A stretch of DNA of 64,000 bases from Bugula neritina. Lineage: Eukaryota > Bryozoa > Gymnolaemata > Cheilostomatida > Bugulidae. Positions 42,096-58,800 of the stretch are shown piece after piece. The position numbers and the translations under genes were made by a program. Below the pieces are notes generated by a model. It was not told where the DNA came from, did not search any database, and was given only the letters and a program-made list of their open reading frames with translations. Position 1 is the stretch's first letter, and every line of letters starts with the position of its first letter. The stretch is from NCBI GenBank assembly GCA_964035545.1, contig CAXIUT010000230.1, forward strand, positions 682,001 through 746,000, given 5' to 3'.

Positions 42096-45000
42096 TTGCA
42101 AAACATCGAAATAGACTGCAAGATACTGAAATATGCTGTAGCATACTGAAAGACACTAAAACTCACTGAAGTATGGTGTAATAAACGGAAATGTACTGCA
42201 ACATGCCGAAATATACTGCAACATGCTGAAATACACCGGAACATTTTGATATGCACTGCAACACATTGAAATATACTGCAACACACTGAAACATAAGGCA
42301 AAACACTGAAACATACTGCGACACATTGAAATATTTTGCAACATACTAAAACATACTGCAACATACTGCAACATCCTAAAATACACTGTAACATACTGAA
42401 ATACACTGCAACACCTTGAAAAATACTGCAACATACTTAAACATACGGCAACATACTGAAATATACTGCAACATACTGAAATACACTATAACATATTGAA
42501 ATATACTGCAACATACTGAAATACACTGCCACACGCTGAAGTATTCTGTAATATACAGAAATGTACTGTAACATACTGAAACATACTGTAAGTGGTGCAA
42601 CATACTGAGATACACTGGGACACGCTGAAATACACTGCAACACACTGCAACATACTGCAACATACTGAATCACACTGTAACATATTGAAATACACTGCAA
42701 CATACTGCAACATACTGAAATACACTGGAACATATTGGAATACACTGCAACACATTGAAGTATACTGCAACACACTGAAACATACGGCAACATACTGAAA
42801 TATACTGCGACGCCTTAAAATATACTGCAACATACTGAAATATAATGCAACATATCGCAATGAATGGTAAACTAGTGAAATATACTGTAACATAATGAAA
42901 CATACCGGAACATACCACAACATAGCAAAATATAGTGCAACACATTGAAATATACGGTAAACATACCGAAATATACTGCGACACGTTGAAAAATACTGCA
43001 ACATACTGAAATATACTGCAAGTGGTGCAACAAACTGAAATACACGGTGACACACTGAAATATTTTGCAACATGCTGCAACATACTGCAACATACTGAAA
43101 TATACTGCGACATATTAAAATATACTGCAACATACTGAGATATACTGGAACATACTGCAACATAATAAAATACACTTGAACATAATGAAATACACTGCAA
43201 CACATTGAAATATACTGCAACATATTAAAATGAATGGTAAACTAGTAAAATTTACTGTAACACAATGAAACATACCGGAACATACTGCAACATAACAAAC
43301 TATAGTGCAACACATTGAAATATACGGCAACATACCGAAATAAACTGCGACACGTTGAAAATTACTGCAACATACTGAAATATACTGCAAGTGGTGCAAC
43401 ATACTGAAATACACTGTGACACACTGAAATACACTGAAACATAATGCAACATACTGCAACATACTGAAATACACTGTAACATATCGAAATACACTGCAAC
43501 ATACTGCAACATACTGCAACATACTGAAATACACTGTAACATATCGAAATACACTGCAACATACTGCAACATACTGAAATGCACCGGAACATAATGGAAT
43601 ACACTGCAACACATTGAAATATACTGCAACAGACTGAAACATAAAGTAACACAATGAAGTATACTGCGACACATTGAAATATACTGCAACATACTGAAAT
43701 ATAATGCAACATATCGCAATGAATGGTAAACTAGTGAAATATACTGTAACATAATGAAACATACCGGAACATACTGCAACATAACAAAATATAGTGCAAC
43801 ACATTGAAATATACGGCAACATACCGAAATATACTGCGACACATTAAAATATACTGCAACATACTGAAATATACTGGAACATACTGCAATATACTAAAAT
43901 ACACTGCAACATACTGAAATACACTGGAACATATTGAACTGCACTGCAACACTCTGAAATATACCTCAACACACTGAAACATACGGCAACATACCGAAAT
44001 AAACTGCGAGACGTTGAAAATTACTGCAACATACTGAAATATACTGCGACGCATTAAAATATACTGCAACATACTGAAATATACTGCAACATAAAGAAAT
44101 GTAGTGTAATATACAGAAATACACTGTAATATACTGAAATATACTGCAACATACTGCATTATGCTGAATTACACTTGAACATTATGAAATACACTGCAAC
44201 ACATTGAAATATACTGCGACATACCGAAATGAATAGTAAACTAGTGAAATATACTGTAACATAATGAAACATACCGGAACATACTGCAACTTAATAAAGT
44301 ATACTGTAAAACACTGAAATAAACTGCAAGATACTGAAATATACTGTAACATACTGAAACCTATGCAACATACTGAAATACGCTGCAACATACTGAAATA
44401 TACTGCAAGATACTGCAACATACTGAAATACACTATAACACACTGAAACACACTGCAACATGCTGAAGTACACTGAAATGCACTGTAACATATTGAAATA
44501 CATTGCAAAACATCGAAATATACTGCAACATACTGAAATATGCTGTAGCATACTGAAAGACACAACAACTCACTGAAGTATAGTGTAATATACGGAAATG
44601 TACTGCAACATGCCGATATATACAGCAACATATCGAAATACATTGCAACATACAGAAACATACCGAAATACACTGGAACATAATGGAATACACTGCAACA
44701 CATTGAAATATACTGCAACACACTGAAACATAAGGTAACACAATGAAATATACTGCGACACATTAAAATATACTGCAACATACTGAAATATACTGCAACA
44801 TACCGAAATGTAATGTAATATACAGAAATGCACTGTAACATACTGAAATATACTGTAACACACTGAAATATACTCTAACATACCGAAATACACTGTAACA
44901 TACTGAAATATACTGTAACATAATGAAACATACCGGAACATACTGCAACATATTAAAATAAAGTGTAACACACTGAAATATGCGGCAACATACCGAAATA

Positions 45001-45540
45001 TACTGCAAAACGTTGAAAAATACTGCAACATACTGAAAAATACTGCAACATACTGCAACATACTGAAAAACACTGGAACATATTGAACTACACTGCAACA
45101 CTCTGAAATATACTGCAACACACTGAAACATACGGCAACATACCGAAATAAACTGCGACACGTTGAAAATTACTGCAACATACTGAAATATACTGCAAGT
45201 GGTGCAACATACTGAAATACACTGTGACACACTGAAATACACTGCAACATACTGCAACATACTGAAATATACTGCGACGCATTACAATATACTGCAACAT
45301 ACTGAAATATACTGCAACATACTGAAATGTAGTGTAATATACAGAAATACACTGTAACATACTGAAATATACTGCAACATACTGCATTATACTGAATTAC
45401 ACTTGAACATAATGAAATACACTGCAACACATTGAAATATACTGCGACATACCGAGATGAATGGTAAACTAGTCAAATATACTGTAACATAATGAAACAT
45501 ACCGGAACATACTGCAACTTAATAAAATATACTGTAACAC

Positions 45541-47877
45541 ACTGAAATATACTGCAACATACTGCAACATACTGAAATACACTATAACACACTGAAATAC
45601 ACTGCAACGTACTGAAGTACACTGAAATACGCTGTAACATATTGAAATACATTGCAAAACATCGAAACAGACTGCAACATACTGAAATATGCTGTAGCAT
45701 ACTGAAAGACACTAAAACTCACTGAAGTATAGTGTAATAAACGGAAATGTCCTGCAACATGCCGAAATATACTGCAACATACTGAAATACACGGGAACAA
45801 TTTGATATGTACTGCAACACATTGAAATATATTGCAACACACTGAAACCTAAGGCAAAATACTGAAATATACTGTGACACATTGAAGTATACTGCAACAT
45901 ACTAAAATATACTGCAACATACTGCAACATCCTAAAATACACTGTAACATATTGAACTACACTGCAACATACTGAAACATACTGCAACATACTGAAATAT
46001 ACTGCAACTTACTGAAATACACTATAACGTATTGAAATATACTGCAATATACTTAATTACACTCTAAGATACTGAAATATGCTATAGCATACTGAAATAC
46101 ACTGCAACACACTGAAGTATACTGTAGTACACTGAAATCTAATGCAACAAACTGATTTATACTGCAACATACTGCAACATACTGAAATACACATGAACAT
46201 ATTGAAATACACTGCGACACATTGAAATATACTGCAACATACTGAAATATACTGCAAAATACTGCAAGATACTGAAATAGACTTTGACATACTGAAATAC
46301 ACTGCAACATACTGCAAGAAACTGCAACATACTGAAATACACTGTAACATATTGAAATACACTGCATAATACTGCAACATACTGAAATATACTGCAAGTG
46401 GTGCAACATACTGAAATACACTGTGACACACTGAAATACACTGAAACGTAACGCAACATACTGCAACATACTGAAAACACTGTAACATATTGAAATACAC
46501 TGCAACATACTGAAAAACACTATAACATACTGAAATATACTGCAAAATCCTGAAATACACTGTAACAGACTGAAATATACTCTAACATACCGAAATACAT
46601 TGTAACATACTGAAATATACTGCAACATACTGCAACATACTGAATTACACTTGAACAGAGTGAAATACACTGCAACACATTGAAACATACTGCAACATTT
46701 TGGAATGATTGGTAAACTAGTAAAATATACTGTAACATAATGAAACATACCGGAAGATACTGCAACATAATAAAATATATTGTAACACACTGAAATATGC
46801 GGCAACATACCGAAATATACTGCAAGTGGTGCAACATACTGAAATACACATGAACATTTTGAAATACACTGCGACACATTGAAATATACTGCAACATACT
46901 GAAATGTACTGCATAATACTGCAACATACTGAAATACACTGGAACATATTGATATACACTGTAACACATTGAAATATACTGCAACACACTGAAACATACG
47001 GCAAAATACCGAAATATACTGCGACACCTTGAAAAATACTGCAACATACTAAAACATACTGCAAGTGGTGCAACAAACTGAAATACACGGTGACACACTG
47101 AAATATTTTGCAACATACTGCAACATACTGCAACATACTGCAACATACTGAAATATACTGCGACATATTAAAATATACTGCAACATACTGAGATATACTG
47201 GAACATACTGCAACATAAAAAAAAACACTTGAACATAATGAAATACACTGCAACACATTGAAATATACTGCAACATATTAAAATGAATGGTAAACTAGTA
47301 AAATTTACTGTAACACAATGAAACATACCGGAACATACTGCAACATAACAAACTATAGTGCAACAGATTGAAATATACGCAACTTACCGAAATAAACTGC
47401 GACACGTTGAAAATTACTGCAACATACTGAAATATACTGCAAGTGGTGCAACATACTGAAATACACTGTGACACACTGAAATACACTGAAACATAATGCA
47501 ACATACTGCAACATACTGAAATACACTGTAACATATCGAAATACACTGCAACATACTGCAACATACTGCAACATACTGAAATACACTGTAACATATCGAA
47601 ATACACTGCAACATACTGCAACATACTGAAATGCACCGGAACATAATGGAATACACTGCAACACATTGAAATATACTGCAACAGACTGAAACATAAAGTA
47701 ACGCAATGAAGTATACTGCGACACATTAAAATATACTGCAACATACTGAAATATACTGCAACATACTGAAATGTAATGTAATATACAGAAATGTACTGTA
47801 ACATACTGAAATATACTGTAACAGACTGAAATAAACTCTAACATACCGAAATACACTGTAACACACTGAAATACACT
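45541..47877. repeat. 4.79-kb-spaced duplication, copy 1
   Basis: The stretch matches 50331-52668 at an offset of 4790-4791 bp. Upstream, 45090-45430 also matches 49990-50330 at an offset of 4900 bp, so copy 2 has lost about 110 bp between them. A single G present in copy 2 (tatacggcaactta near 52166) is missing in copy 1 (tatacgcaactta near 47373). Confidence 0.85.
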
Positions 47878-50330
47878 GAAACGTAACGCAACATACTGCA
47901 ACATACTGAAAACACTGAAACATATTGAAATACACTGCAACATACTGAAAAACACTATAACATACTGAAATATACTGCAACATATCTGAAATACAGCTTA
48001 ACAGACTGAAATATACTCTAACATACCGAAATACACTGCCACACACTGAAGTATACTGTAATATACAGAAATGTTCTGTAACATACTGAAACATACTGTA
48101 AGTGGTGCAACATACTGAGATACACTGTGATACACTGAAATACACTGCAACACACTGCAACATACTGCAACATACTGAAATACACTGTAGCATATTGAAA
48201 TACACTGCAACATACTGAAATACATTGGAACATAATGGAATACACTGCAACACATTGAAATATACTGCAACACACTGAAACATACGGCAACATACTGAAA
48301 TACACTGCGACGCCGTAAAATATACTGCAACATACTGAAATATAATGCAACATATCGCAATGAATGGTAAACTAGTGAAATATACTGTAACATAATGAAA
48401 CATACCGGAACATACTGCAACATAACAAAATATAGTGCAACACATTGAAATATACGGCAACACACCGAAATATACTGCGACACATTAAAATATACTGCAA
48501 CATACTGAAATATACTGGAACATACTGCAACATACTAAAATACACTGCAACATACTGAAATACACTGGAACATATTGAACTACACTGCAACACTCTTAAA
48601 AATACTGCAACACACTGAAACATACGGCAACATACCGAAATAAACGGCAACACGTTGAAAATTACTGCAACATACTGAAATATACTGCGACGCATTAAAA
48701 TATACTGCAACATACTGAAATATACTGCAGCATACTGAAATGTAGTGTAATATACAGAAATACACTGTAAAATACTGAAATATACTGCAACATACTGCAT
48801 TATGCTGAATTACACTTGAACATTATGAAATACACTGCAACACATTGAAATATACTGCGACCTACCGAAATGAATAGTAAACTAGTGAAATATACTGTAA
48901 CATGATGAAACATACCGGAACATACTGCAACTTATTAAAATATACTGTAAAACACTGAAATATACTGCAAGATACTGAAATATACTGTAACATACTGAAA
49001 CCTATGCAACATACTGAAATACGCTGCAACATACTTAAATATACCGCAAAATACTGCAACATACTGAAATACACTATAACACACTGAAATACACTGCAAC
49101 AGACTGAAGTACACTGAAATACACTGTAACATCTTGAAATACATTGCAAAACATCGAAATATACTGCAACATACTGAAATATGCTGTAGCATACTGAAAG
49201 ACACTACAACTCACTGAAGTATAGTGTAATATACGGAAATGTACTGCAACATGCCAAAATATACAGCAACATACCGAAATATACTGCGACACGTTGAAAA
49301 ATACTGCAACATACAGAAATATACTGCAAGTGGTGCAACATACACAAATACACTGTGACACACTGAAATACGCTGAAACAAAATGCAACATACTGCAACA
49401 TCCTGAAATACACTATAACATATCGAAATACAGTGCAACATACTGCAACATAATGCAACATACTGAAATACATTGTAACATATCGAAATACACTGCAACA
49501 TACCGAAATACACTGGAACATAATGGAATACACTGCAACACATTGAAATATACTGCAACACACTGAAACATGAGGTAACACAATGAAATATACTGCGACA
49601 CATTAAAATATACTGCAACATACTGAAATATACTGCAACATACCGAAATGTAATGTAATATACAGAAATGCACTGTAACCTACTGAAATATACTGTAAAA
49701 CACTGAAATATACTCTAACATACCAAAATACACTGCAACATACTGAAATATACTGCAACATACTGCAACATACTGAATTACACTTGAACATAATGAAACA
49801 CACTGCAACACTCTGAAACATACTGCAACACACTGAAACATACGGCAACATACCGAAATAAACTGCGACACGTTGAAAATTACTGCAACATACTGAAATA
49901 TACTGCAAAACGTTGAAAAAAACTGCAACATACTGAAATATACTGCAACATACTGCAACATACTGAAATACACTGGAACATATTGAAATACACTGCAACA
50001 CTCTGAAACATACTGCAACACACTGAAACATACGGCAACATACCGAAATAAACTGCGACACGTTGAAAATTACTGCAACATACTGAAATATACTGCAAGT
50101 GGTGCAACATACTGAAATACACTGTGACACACTGAAATACACTGCAACATACTGCAACATACTGAAATATACTGCGACGCATTACAATATACTGCAACAT
50201 ACTGAAATATACTGCAACATACTGAAATGTAGTGTAATATACAGAAATACACTGTAACATACTGAAATATACTGCAACATACTGCATTATACTGAATTAC
50301 ACTTGAACATAATAAAATACACTGCAACAC

Positions 50331-52668
50331 ACTGAAATATACTGCAACATACTGCAACATACTGAAATAGACTATAACACACTGAAATACACTGCAACGT
50401 ACTGAAGTACACTGAAATACGCTGTAACATATTGAAATACATTGCAAAACATCGAAACAGACTGCAACATACTGAAATATGCTGTAGCATACTGAAAGAC
50501 ACTAAAACTCACTGAAGTATAGTGTAATAAACGGAAATGTCCTGCAACATGCCGAAATATACTGCAACATACTGAAATACACGGGAACAATTTGATATGT
50601 ACTGCAACACATTGAAATATATTGCAACACACTGAAACATAAGGCAAAATACTGAAATATACTCTGACACATTGAAGTATACTGCAACATACTAAAATAT
50701 ACTGCAACATACTGCAACATCCTAAAATACACTGTAACATATTGAACTACACTGCAACATACTGAAACATACTGCAACATACTGAAATATACTGCAACTT
50801 ACTGAAATACACTATAACGTATTGAAATATACTGCAATATACTTAATTACACTCTAAGATACTGAAATATGCTATAGCATACTGAAATACACTGCAACAC
50901 ACTGAAGTATACTGTAGTACACTGAAATCTAATGCAACAAACTGATTTATACTGCAACATACTGCAACATACTGAAATACACATGAACATATTGAAATAC
51001 ACTGCGACACATTGAAATATACTGCAACATACTGAAATATACTGCAAAATACTGCAAGATACTGAAATAGACCTTGACATACTGAAATACACTGCAACAT
51101 ACTCCAAGAAACTGCAACATACTGAAATACACTGTAACATATTGAAATACACTGCATAATACTGCAACATACTGAAATATACTGCAAGTGGTGCAACATA
51201 CTGAAATACACTGTGACACACTGAAATACACTGAAACGTAACGCAACATACTGCAACATACTGAAAACACTGTAACATATTGAAATACACTGCAACATAC
51301 TGAAAAACACTATAACATACTGAAATATACTGCAACATCCTGAAATACACTGTAACAGACTGAAATATACTCTAACATACCGAAATACATTGTAACATAC
51401 TGAAATATACTGCAACATACTGCAACATACTGAATTACACTTGAACAGAGTGAAATACACTGCAACACATTGAAACATACTGCAACATTTCGGAATGATT
51501 GGTAAACTAGTAAAATATACTGTAACATAATGAAACATACCGGAAGATACTGCAACATAATAAAATATATTGTAACACACTGAAATATGCGGCAACATAC
51601 CGAAATATACTGCAAGTGGTGCAACATACTGAAATACACATGAACATATTGAAATACACTGCGACACATTGAAATACACTGCAACATACTGAAATGTACT
51701 GCATAATACTGCAACATACTGAAATACACTGGAACATATTGATATACACTGTAACACATTGAAATATACTGCAATACACTGAAACATACGGCAAAATACC
51801 GAAATATACTGCGACACCTTGAAAAATACTGCAACATACTGAAATATACTGCAAGTGGTGCAACAAACTGAAATACACGGTGACACACTGAAATATTTTG
51901 CAACATACTGCAACATACTGCAACATACTGCAACATACTGAAATATACTGCGACATATTAAAATATACTGCAACATACTGAGATATACTGGAACATACTG
52001 CAACATAAAAAAAAACACTTGAACATAATGAAATACACTGCAACACATTGAAATATACTGCAACATATTAAAATGAATGGTAAACTAGTAAAATTTACTG
52101 TAACACAATGAAACATGCCGGAACATACTGCAACATAACAAACTATAGTGCAACACATTGAAATATACGGCAACTTACCGAAATAAACTGCGACACGTTG
52201 AAAATTACTGCAACATACTGAAGTATACTGCAAGTGGTGCAACATACTGAAATACACTGTGACACACTGAAATACACTGAAACATAATGCAACATAGTGC
52301 AACATACTGAAATACACTGTAACATATCGAAATACACTGCAACATACTGCAACATACTGCAACATACTGAAATACACTGTAACATATCGAAATACACTGC
52401 AACATACTGCAACATACTGAAATGCACCGGAACATAATGGAATACACTGCAACACATTGAAATATACTGCAACAGACTGAAACATAAAGTAACACAATGA
52501 AGTATACTGCGACACATTAAAATATACTGCAACATACTGAAATATACTGCAACATACTGAAATGTAATGTAATATACAGAAATGTACTGTAACATACTGA
52601 AATATACTGTAACAGACTGAAATATACTCTAACATACCAAAATACACTGTAACACACTGAAATACACT
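50331..52668. repeat. 4.79-kb-spaced duplication, copy 2
   Basis: This is the counterpart of 45541-47877 and shares the A-run cataaaaaaaaacactt and the monomer pattern around acgtaacgcaac. Differences seen are scattered single bases. The copies are separated by about 2.45 kb of related satellite. Confidence 0.85.
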
Positions 52669-53514
52669 GCAACATACTGAAGTACACTGAAATACACTGT
52701 AACATATTGAAATACATTGCAAAACATCGAAATAGACTGCAACATACTGAAATATGCTGTAGCATACTGAAAGACACTAAAACTCACTGAAGTATAGTGT
52801 AATAAGCGGAAATGTACTGCAACATGCCGAAATATACTGCAACATACTGAAATACACCGGAACGTTTTGATATGCACTGCAACGCATTGAAATACACTGC
52901 AACACACTGAAACATAAGGCAAAATACTGAAATATACTGTGACACATTGAAATATACTGCAACATACTAAAATATACTGCAACATACTGCAACATCATAA
53001 AATACACTGTAACATATTGAACTACACTGCAACATACCGAAACATACTGCAACATACTGAAATATACTGCAACTTACTGAAATACACTATACCGTATTGA
53101 AATATACTGCAATATACTTAATTACACTCTAAGATACTGAAGTATGCTGTAGCATACTGAAATACACTGCAACACACTGAAGTATACTGTAGTACACTGA
53201 AATCTAATGCAACATACTGATTTATACTGCAACATACTGCAACATACTGAAATACACATGAACATATTGTAATACACTGCGACACATTGAAATATACTGC
53301 AACATACTGAAATATACTGCAAGATACTGCAAGATACTGAAATAGACTTTGACATACTGAAATACACTGCAACATACTGCAAGAAACTGCAACATACTGA
53401 AATACACTGTAACATATTGATATACACTGTAACACATTGAAATATACTGCAACACACTGAAACATACGGCAAAATACCGAAATATACTGCGACACCTTGA
53501 AAAATAATGCAACA

Positions 53515-54961
53515 TACTGAAATATACTGCAAGTGGTGCAACATACTGAAATACACTGTGACAAACTGAAATACACTGAAACGCAACGCAACATACTGCA
53601 AAATACTGAAAAACACTATAACATACTGAAATATACTGCAACATACTGAATTACACTTGAACATAGTGAAATACACTGCAACACATTGAAACATACTGCA
53701 ACATTTCGAAATGAATGGTAAACTGGTAAAATATACTGTAACATAATGAAACATACCGGAACATACTGCAACATAATAAAATATTTTGTAACACACTGAA
53801 ATATGCGGCAACATACCGAAATATACTGCAACACATTGAAAAATACTGCAACATACCGAAATATACTGCAACATACTGCAACATACTGAAATACACTGGA
53901 ACATATTGAACTACACTGCAACACTCTGAAATATACTGCAACACACTGAAACATACGACAACATACCGAAATAAACTGCGACACGTTGAAAATTACTGCA
54001 ACATACTGAAATATGCTGCGACGCATTAAAATATACTGCAACATACTGAAATATACTGCAACATACTGAAATGTAGTGTAATGTACAGAAATACACTGTA
54101 ACATACTGAAATATACTGCAACATACTGCATTATGCTGAATTACACTTGAACATTATGAAATACACTGCAACACATTGAAATATACTGCGACATACCGAA
54201 ATGAATAGTAAACTAGTGAAATATACTGTAACATGATGAAACATACCGGAACATACTGCAACTTAACAAAATATACTGTAACACACTGAAATATACTGCA
54301 AGATACTGAAATATACTGTAACATACTGAAACCTATGCAACATACTGAAATACGCTGCAACATACTTAAATATACTGCAAGATACTGCAACATATTGAAA
54401 TACACTATAACACACTGAAATACACTGCAACATACTGAAGTACACTGAAATACACTGTAACATATTGAAATACATTGCAAAACATCGAAATATACTGCAA
54501 CATACTGAAATATGCTGTAGCATACTGAAAGACACTACAACTCGCTGAAGTATAGTGTAATATACGGAAATGTACTGCAACATGCCAAAATATACAGCAA
54601 CATACTGAAATATACTGCAAGTGGTGCAACATACACAATTACACCGTGACACACTGAAATACGCTGAAACACAATGCAACATACTGCAATATCCTGAAAT
54701 ACACTGTAACATATCGAAATACACTGCAACATACTGAAATACATTGTAACATATCGAAATACACTGCAACATACTGCAACATACCGAAATACACTGGAAC
54801 ATAATGGAATACACTGCAACACAATGAAATATACTGCAACACACTGAAACATGAGGTAACACAATGAAATATACTGCGACACATTAAAATATACTGCAAC
54901 ATACTGAAATATACTGCAACATACTGAAATGTAATGTAATATACAGAAATGCACTGTAACA
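53515..54961. repeat. 1447-bp tandem duplication, first copy
   Basis: This copy repeats immediately at 54962-56408. The shared sequence starts at catactgaaatatactgc followed by aagtggtgcaac. Across the part I compared, the copies differ at only one or two positions (for example aaacacaatgc near 54667 against aaacataatgc near 56114). The length is not a multiple of 10. Confidence 0.88.
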
Positions 54962-56408
54962 TACTGAAATATACTGCAAGTGGTGCAACATACTGAAATA
55001 CACTGTGACAAACTGAAATACACTGAAACGCAACGCAACATACTGCAAAATACTGAAAAACACTATAACATACTGAAATATACTGCAACATACTGAATTA
55101 CACTTGAACATAGTGAAATACACTGCAACACATTGAAACATACTGCAACATTTCGAAATGAATGGTAAACTGGTAAAATATACTGTAACATAATGAAACA
55201 TACCGGAACATACTGCAACATAATAAAATATTTTGTAACACACTGAAATATGCGGCAACATACCGAAATATACTGCAACACATTGAAAAATACTGCAACA
55301 TACCGAAATATACTGCAACATACTGCAACATACTGAAATACACTGGAACATATTGAACTACACTGCAACACTCTGAAATATACTGCAACACACTGAAACA
55401 TACGACAACATACCGAAATAAACTGCGACACGTTGAAAATTACTGCAACATACTGAAATATGCTGCGACGCATTAAAATATACTGCAACATACTGAAATA
55501 TACTGCAACATACTGAAATGTAGTGTAATGTACAGAAATACACTGTAACATACTGAAATATACTGCAACATACTGCATTATGCTGAATTACACTTGAACA
55601 TTATGAAATACACTGCAACACATTGAAATATACTGCGACATACCGAAATGAATAGTAAACTAGTGAAATATACTGTAACATGATGAAACATACCGGAACA
55701 TACTGCAACTTAACAAAATATACTGTAACACACTGAAATATACTGCAAGATACTGAAATATACTGTAACATACTGAAACCTATGCAACATACTGAAATAC
55801 GCTGCAACATACTTAAATATACTGCAAGATACTGCAACATATTGAAATACACTATAACACACTGAAATACACTGCAACATACTGAAGTACACTGAAATAC
55901 ACTGTAACATATTGAAATACATTGCAAAACATCGAAATATACTGCAACATACTGAAATATGCTGTAGCATACTGAAAGACACTACAACTCGCTGAAGTAT
56001 AGTGTAATATACGGAAATGTACTGCAACATGCCAAAATATACAGCAACATACTGAAATATACTGCAAGTGGTGCAACATACACAATTACACCGTGACACA
56101 CTGAAATACGCTGAAACATAATGCAACATACTGCAATATCCTGAAATACACTGTAACATATCGAAATACACTGCAACATACTGAAATACATTGTAACATA
56201 TCGAAATACACTGCAACATACTGCAACATACCGAAATACACTGGAACATAATGGAATACACTGCAACACAATGAAATATACTGCAACACACTGAAACATG
56301 AGGTAACACAATGAAATATACTGCGACACATTAAAATATACTGCAACATACTGAAATATACTGCAACATACTGAAATGTAATGTAATATACAGAAATGCA
56401 CTGTAACA
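54962..56408. repeat. 1447-bp tandem duplication, second copy
   Basis: This copy is almost identical to 53515-54961. It ends where aaatatactgc-aagtgg is replaced by aaatatactgtaaaatactg. Either the event was very recent or the assembly has duplicated a read-length segment; the sequence alone cannot separate these. Confidence 0.88.
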
Positions 56409-57899
56409 TACTGAAATATACTGTAAAATACTGAAATATACTCTAACATACCGAAATACACTGCAACATACTGAAATATGCCGCAACATACTGCAACATA
56501 CTGAAAACACTGTAACATATTGAAATACACTGCAACATACTGAAAAACACTATAACATACTGAAATATACTGCAACATACTGAAATACACTGTAACAGAC
56601 TGAAATATACTCTAACATACCGAAATACACTGCCACACACTGAAGTATACTATAATATACAGAAATGTTCTGTAACATACTGAAACATACTGTAAGTGGT
56701 GCAACATACTGAGATACACTGTGATACACTGAAATACACTGCAACACACTGCAACATACTGCAACATACTAAAGTACACTGTAACATATTGAAATACACT
56801 GCAACACATTGAAATATACTGCAAAATACTGAAATACACTGCTACATACTGAATTACACTGAAATACACAGCAAAACACTACAACATACTGAAACATACT
56901 GCAACATACTGAAATACACTACTACATACTGAAATATACTGCATCATACTGCACCATACTGAAATACACTGTAACATACTGAAACACACTGCAACATACT
57001 ACAACATATTGAAATACACTGCAACACATTGAAATATACTGCAACATACCTAAATATACGGTAATACTTTGAAATATACTGTAACACATTGAAAAACACT
57101 GCAACATACTGAAATACACTGCAACACACTGAAATACACTGCAAAATACTACAACATACTGAAATACACTGTAACATATTAAAATACACTGCAACACATT
57201 GAAATATACTGCAATGTCCCGAAATATATGGTGAACTACTGAAATATACTGTCACACATTGAAAAATGCTGCAACATACCGAAATATACTGCGACACATT
57301 AAAATATACTGCAACATACTGAAATATACTGGAACATACTGCAACATACTAAAATACACTGCAACATACTGAAATACATTGGAACATATTGGAATACACT
57401 GCAACACATTGAAATATACTGCAACACACTGAAACATACGGCAACATACTGAAATATACTGTGACGCCGTAAAATATACTGCAACATACTGAAATATAAT
57501 GCAACATATCGCAATGAATGGTAAACTAGTGAAATATACTGTAACATAATGAAACATACCGGAACATGCTGCAACATAACAAAATATAGTGCAACACATT
57601 GAAATATACGGCAACATACCGAAATATACTGCAACACATTAAAATATACTGCAACATACTGAAATATACTGGAACACACTGCAACATACTAAAATACACT
57701 GTGACACACTGAAATACACAGCAACATACTGCAACATACTGAAATATACTGCGACGCATTAAAATATACTGCAACATACTGAAATATACTGCAACATATT
57801 GAAATGTAGTGTAATATACAGAAATAGACTGTAACATACTGAAATATACTGCAACATACTGCATTATACTGAATTACACTTGAACATAATGAAATACAC

Positions 57900-58800
57900 T
57901 GCAACACATTGAAATATACTGCGACATACCGAGATGAATGATAAACTAGTGAAATATACTGTAACATAATGAAAGATACCGGAACATACTGCAACTTAAT
58001 AAAATATACTGTAACACACTGAAATATACTGGAAGATACTGCAACATACTGAAATACACTATAACACACTGAAATACACTGCAACATACTGAAGTACACT
58101 GAATTCCACTGTAACATATTGAAATACATTGCAAAACATCGAAATAGACTGCAACATACTGAAGTATGCTGTAGCATACTGAAAGACACTAAAACTCACT
58201 GAAGTATAGTGTGATAAACGGAAATGTACTGCAACATGCCGAAATATAGTGCAACATACTGAAATACACCGGAAGACTTTGATATGCACTGCAACACATT
58301 GAATTATACTGCAACATACTAAAATATACTGCAACATACTGCAACATCCTAAAATGCACTGTAACATACTAAACTACACTGCAACATACTGAAACATACT
58401 GCAATATACTGAAATATACTGCAACTTACTGAAATACACTATAACGTATTGAAATATACTGCAATATACTTAATTACACTCTAAGATACTAAAATATGCT
58501 ATAGCATGCTGAAATACACTGCAACACACTGAAGTATACTGTAGTACACTGAAATCTAATGCAACAAACTGATTTATACTGCAACATACTGCAACATACT
58601 GAAATACACATGAACATATTGAAATACACTGCATAATACTGCAAGAAACTGCAACATACTGAAATACACTGTAACATATTGAAATACACTGCATATTACT
58701 GCAACATACTGAAATACACTGGAACATATTGATATACACTGTAACACATTGAAATATAATGCAACAAACTGAAACATACGGCAAAATACCGAAATATACT
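57900..58800. repeat. ~2.1-kb higher-order repeat, first recognisable copy
   Basis: Variants such as gtgtgataaacgg, caccggaagactttgatatgc and tactaaaatatgctatagc occur here and again about 2075 bp later (60.0-60.9 kb). They occur a third time at 63.1-64.0 kb. The first copy lacks the gctgaaatacaccacac variant that opens the other two. Confidence 0.78.

Noticed and set aside
42592-42798. Plus-strand frame of 68 residues (similar ones at 49294-49566 and 59965-60147)
   Set aside because: These are translations of satellite in places where TGA in one plus frame is mutated or skipped by a register shift. They contain nothing but the tetrad-like N/T/H/Y repeat.
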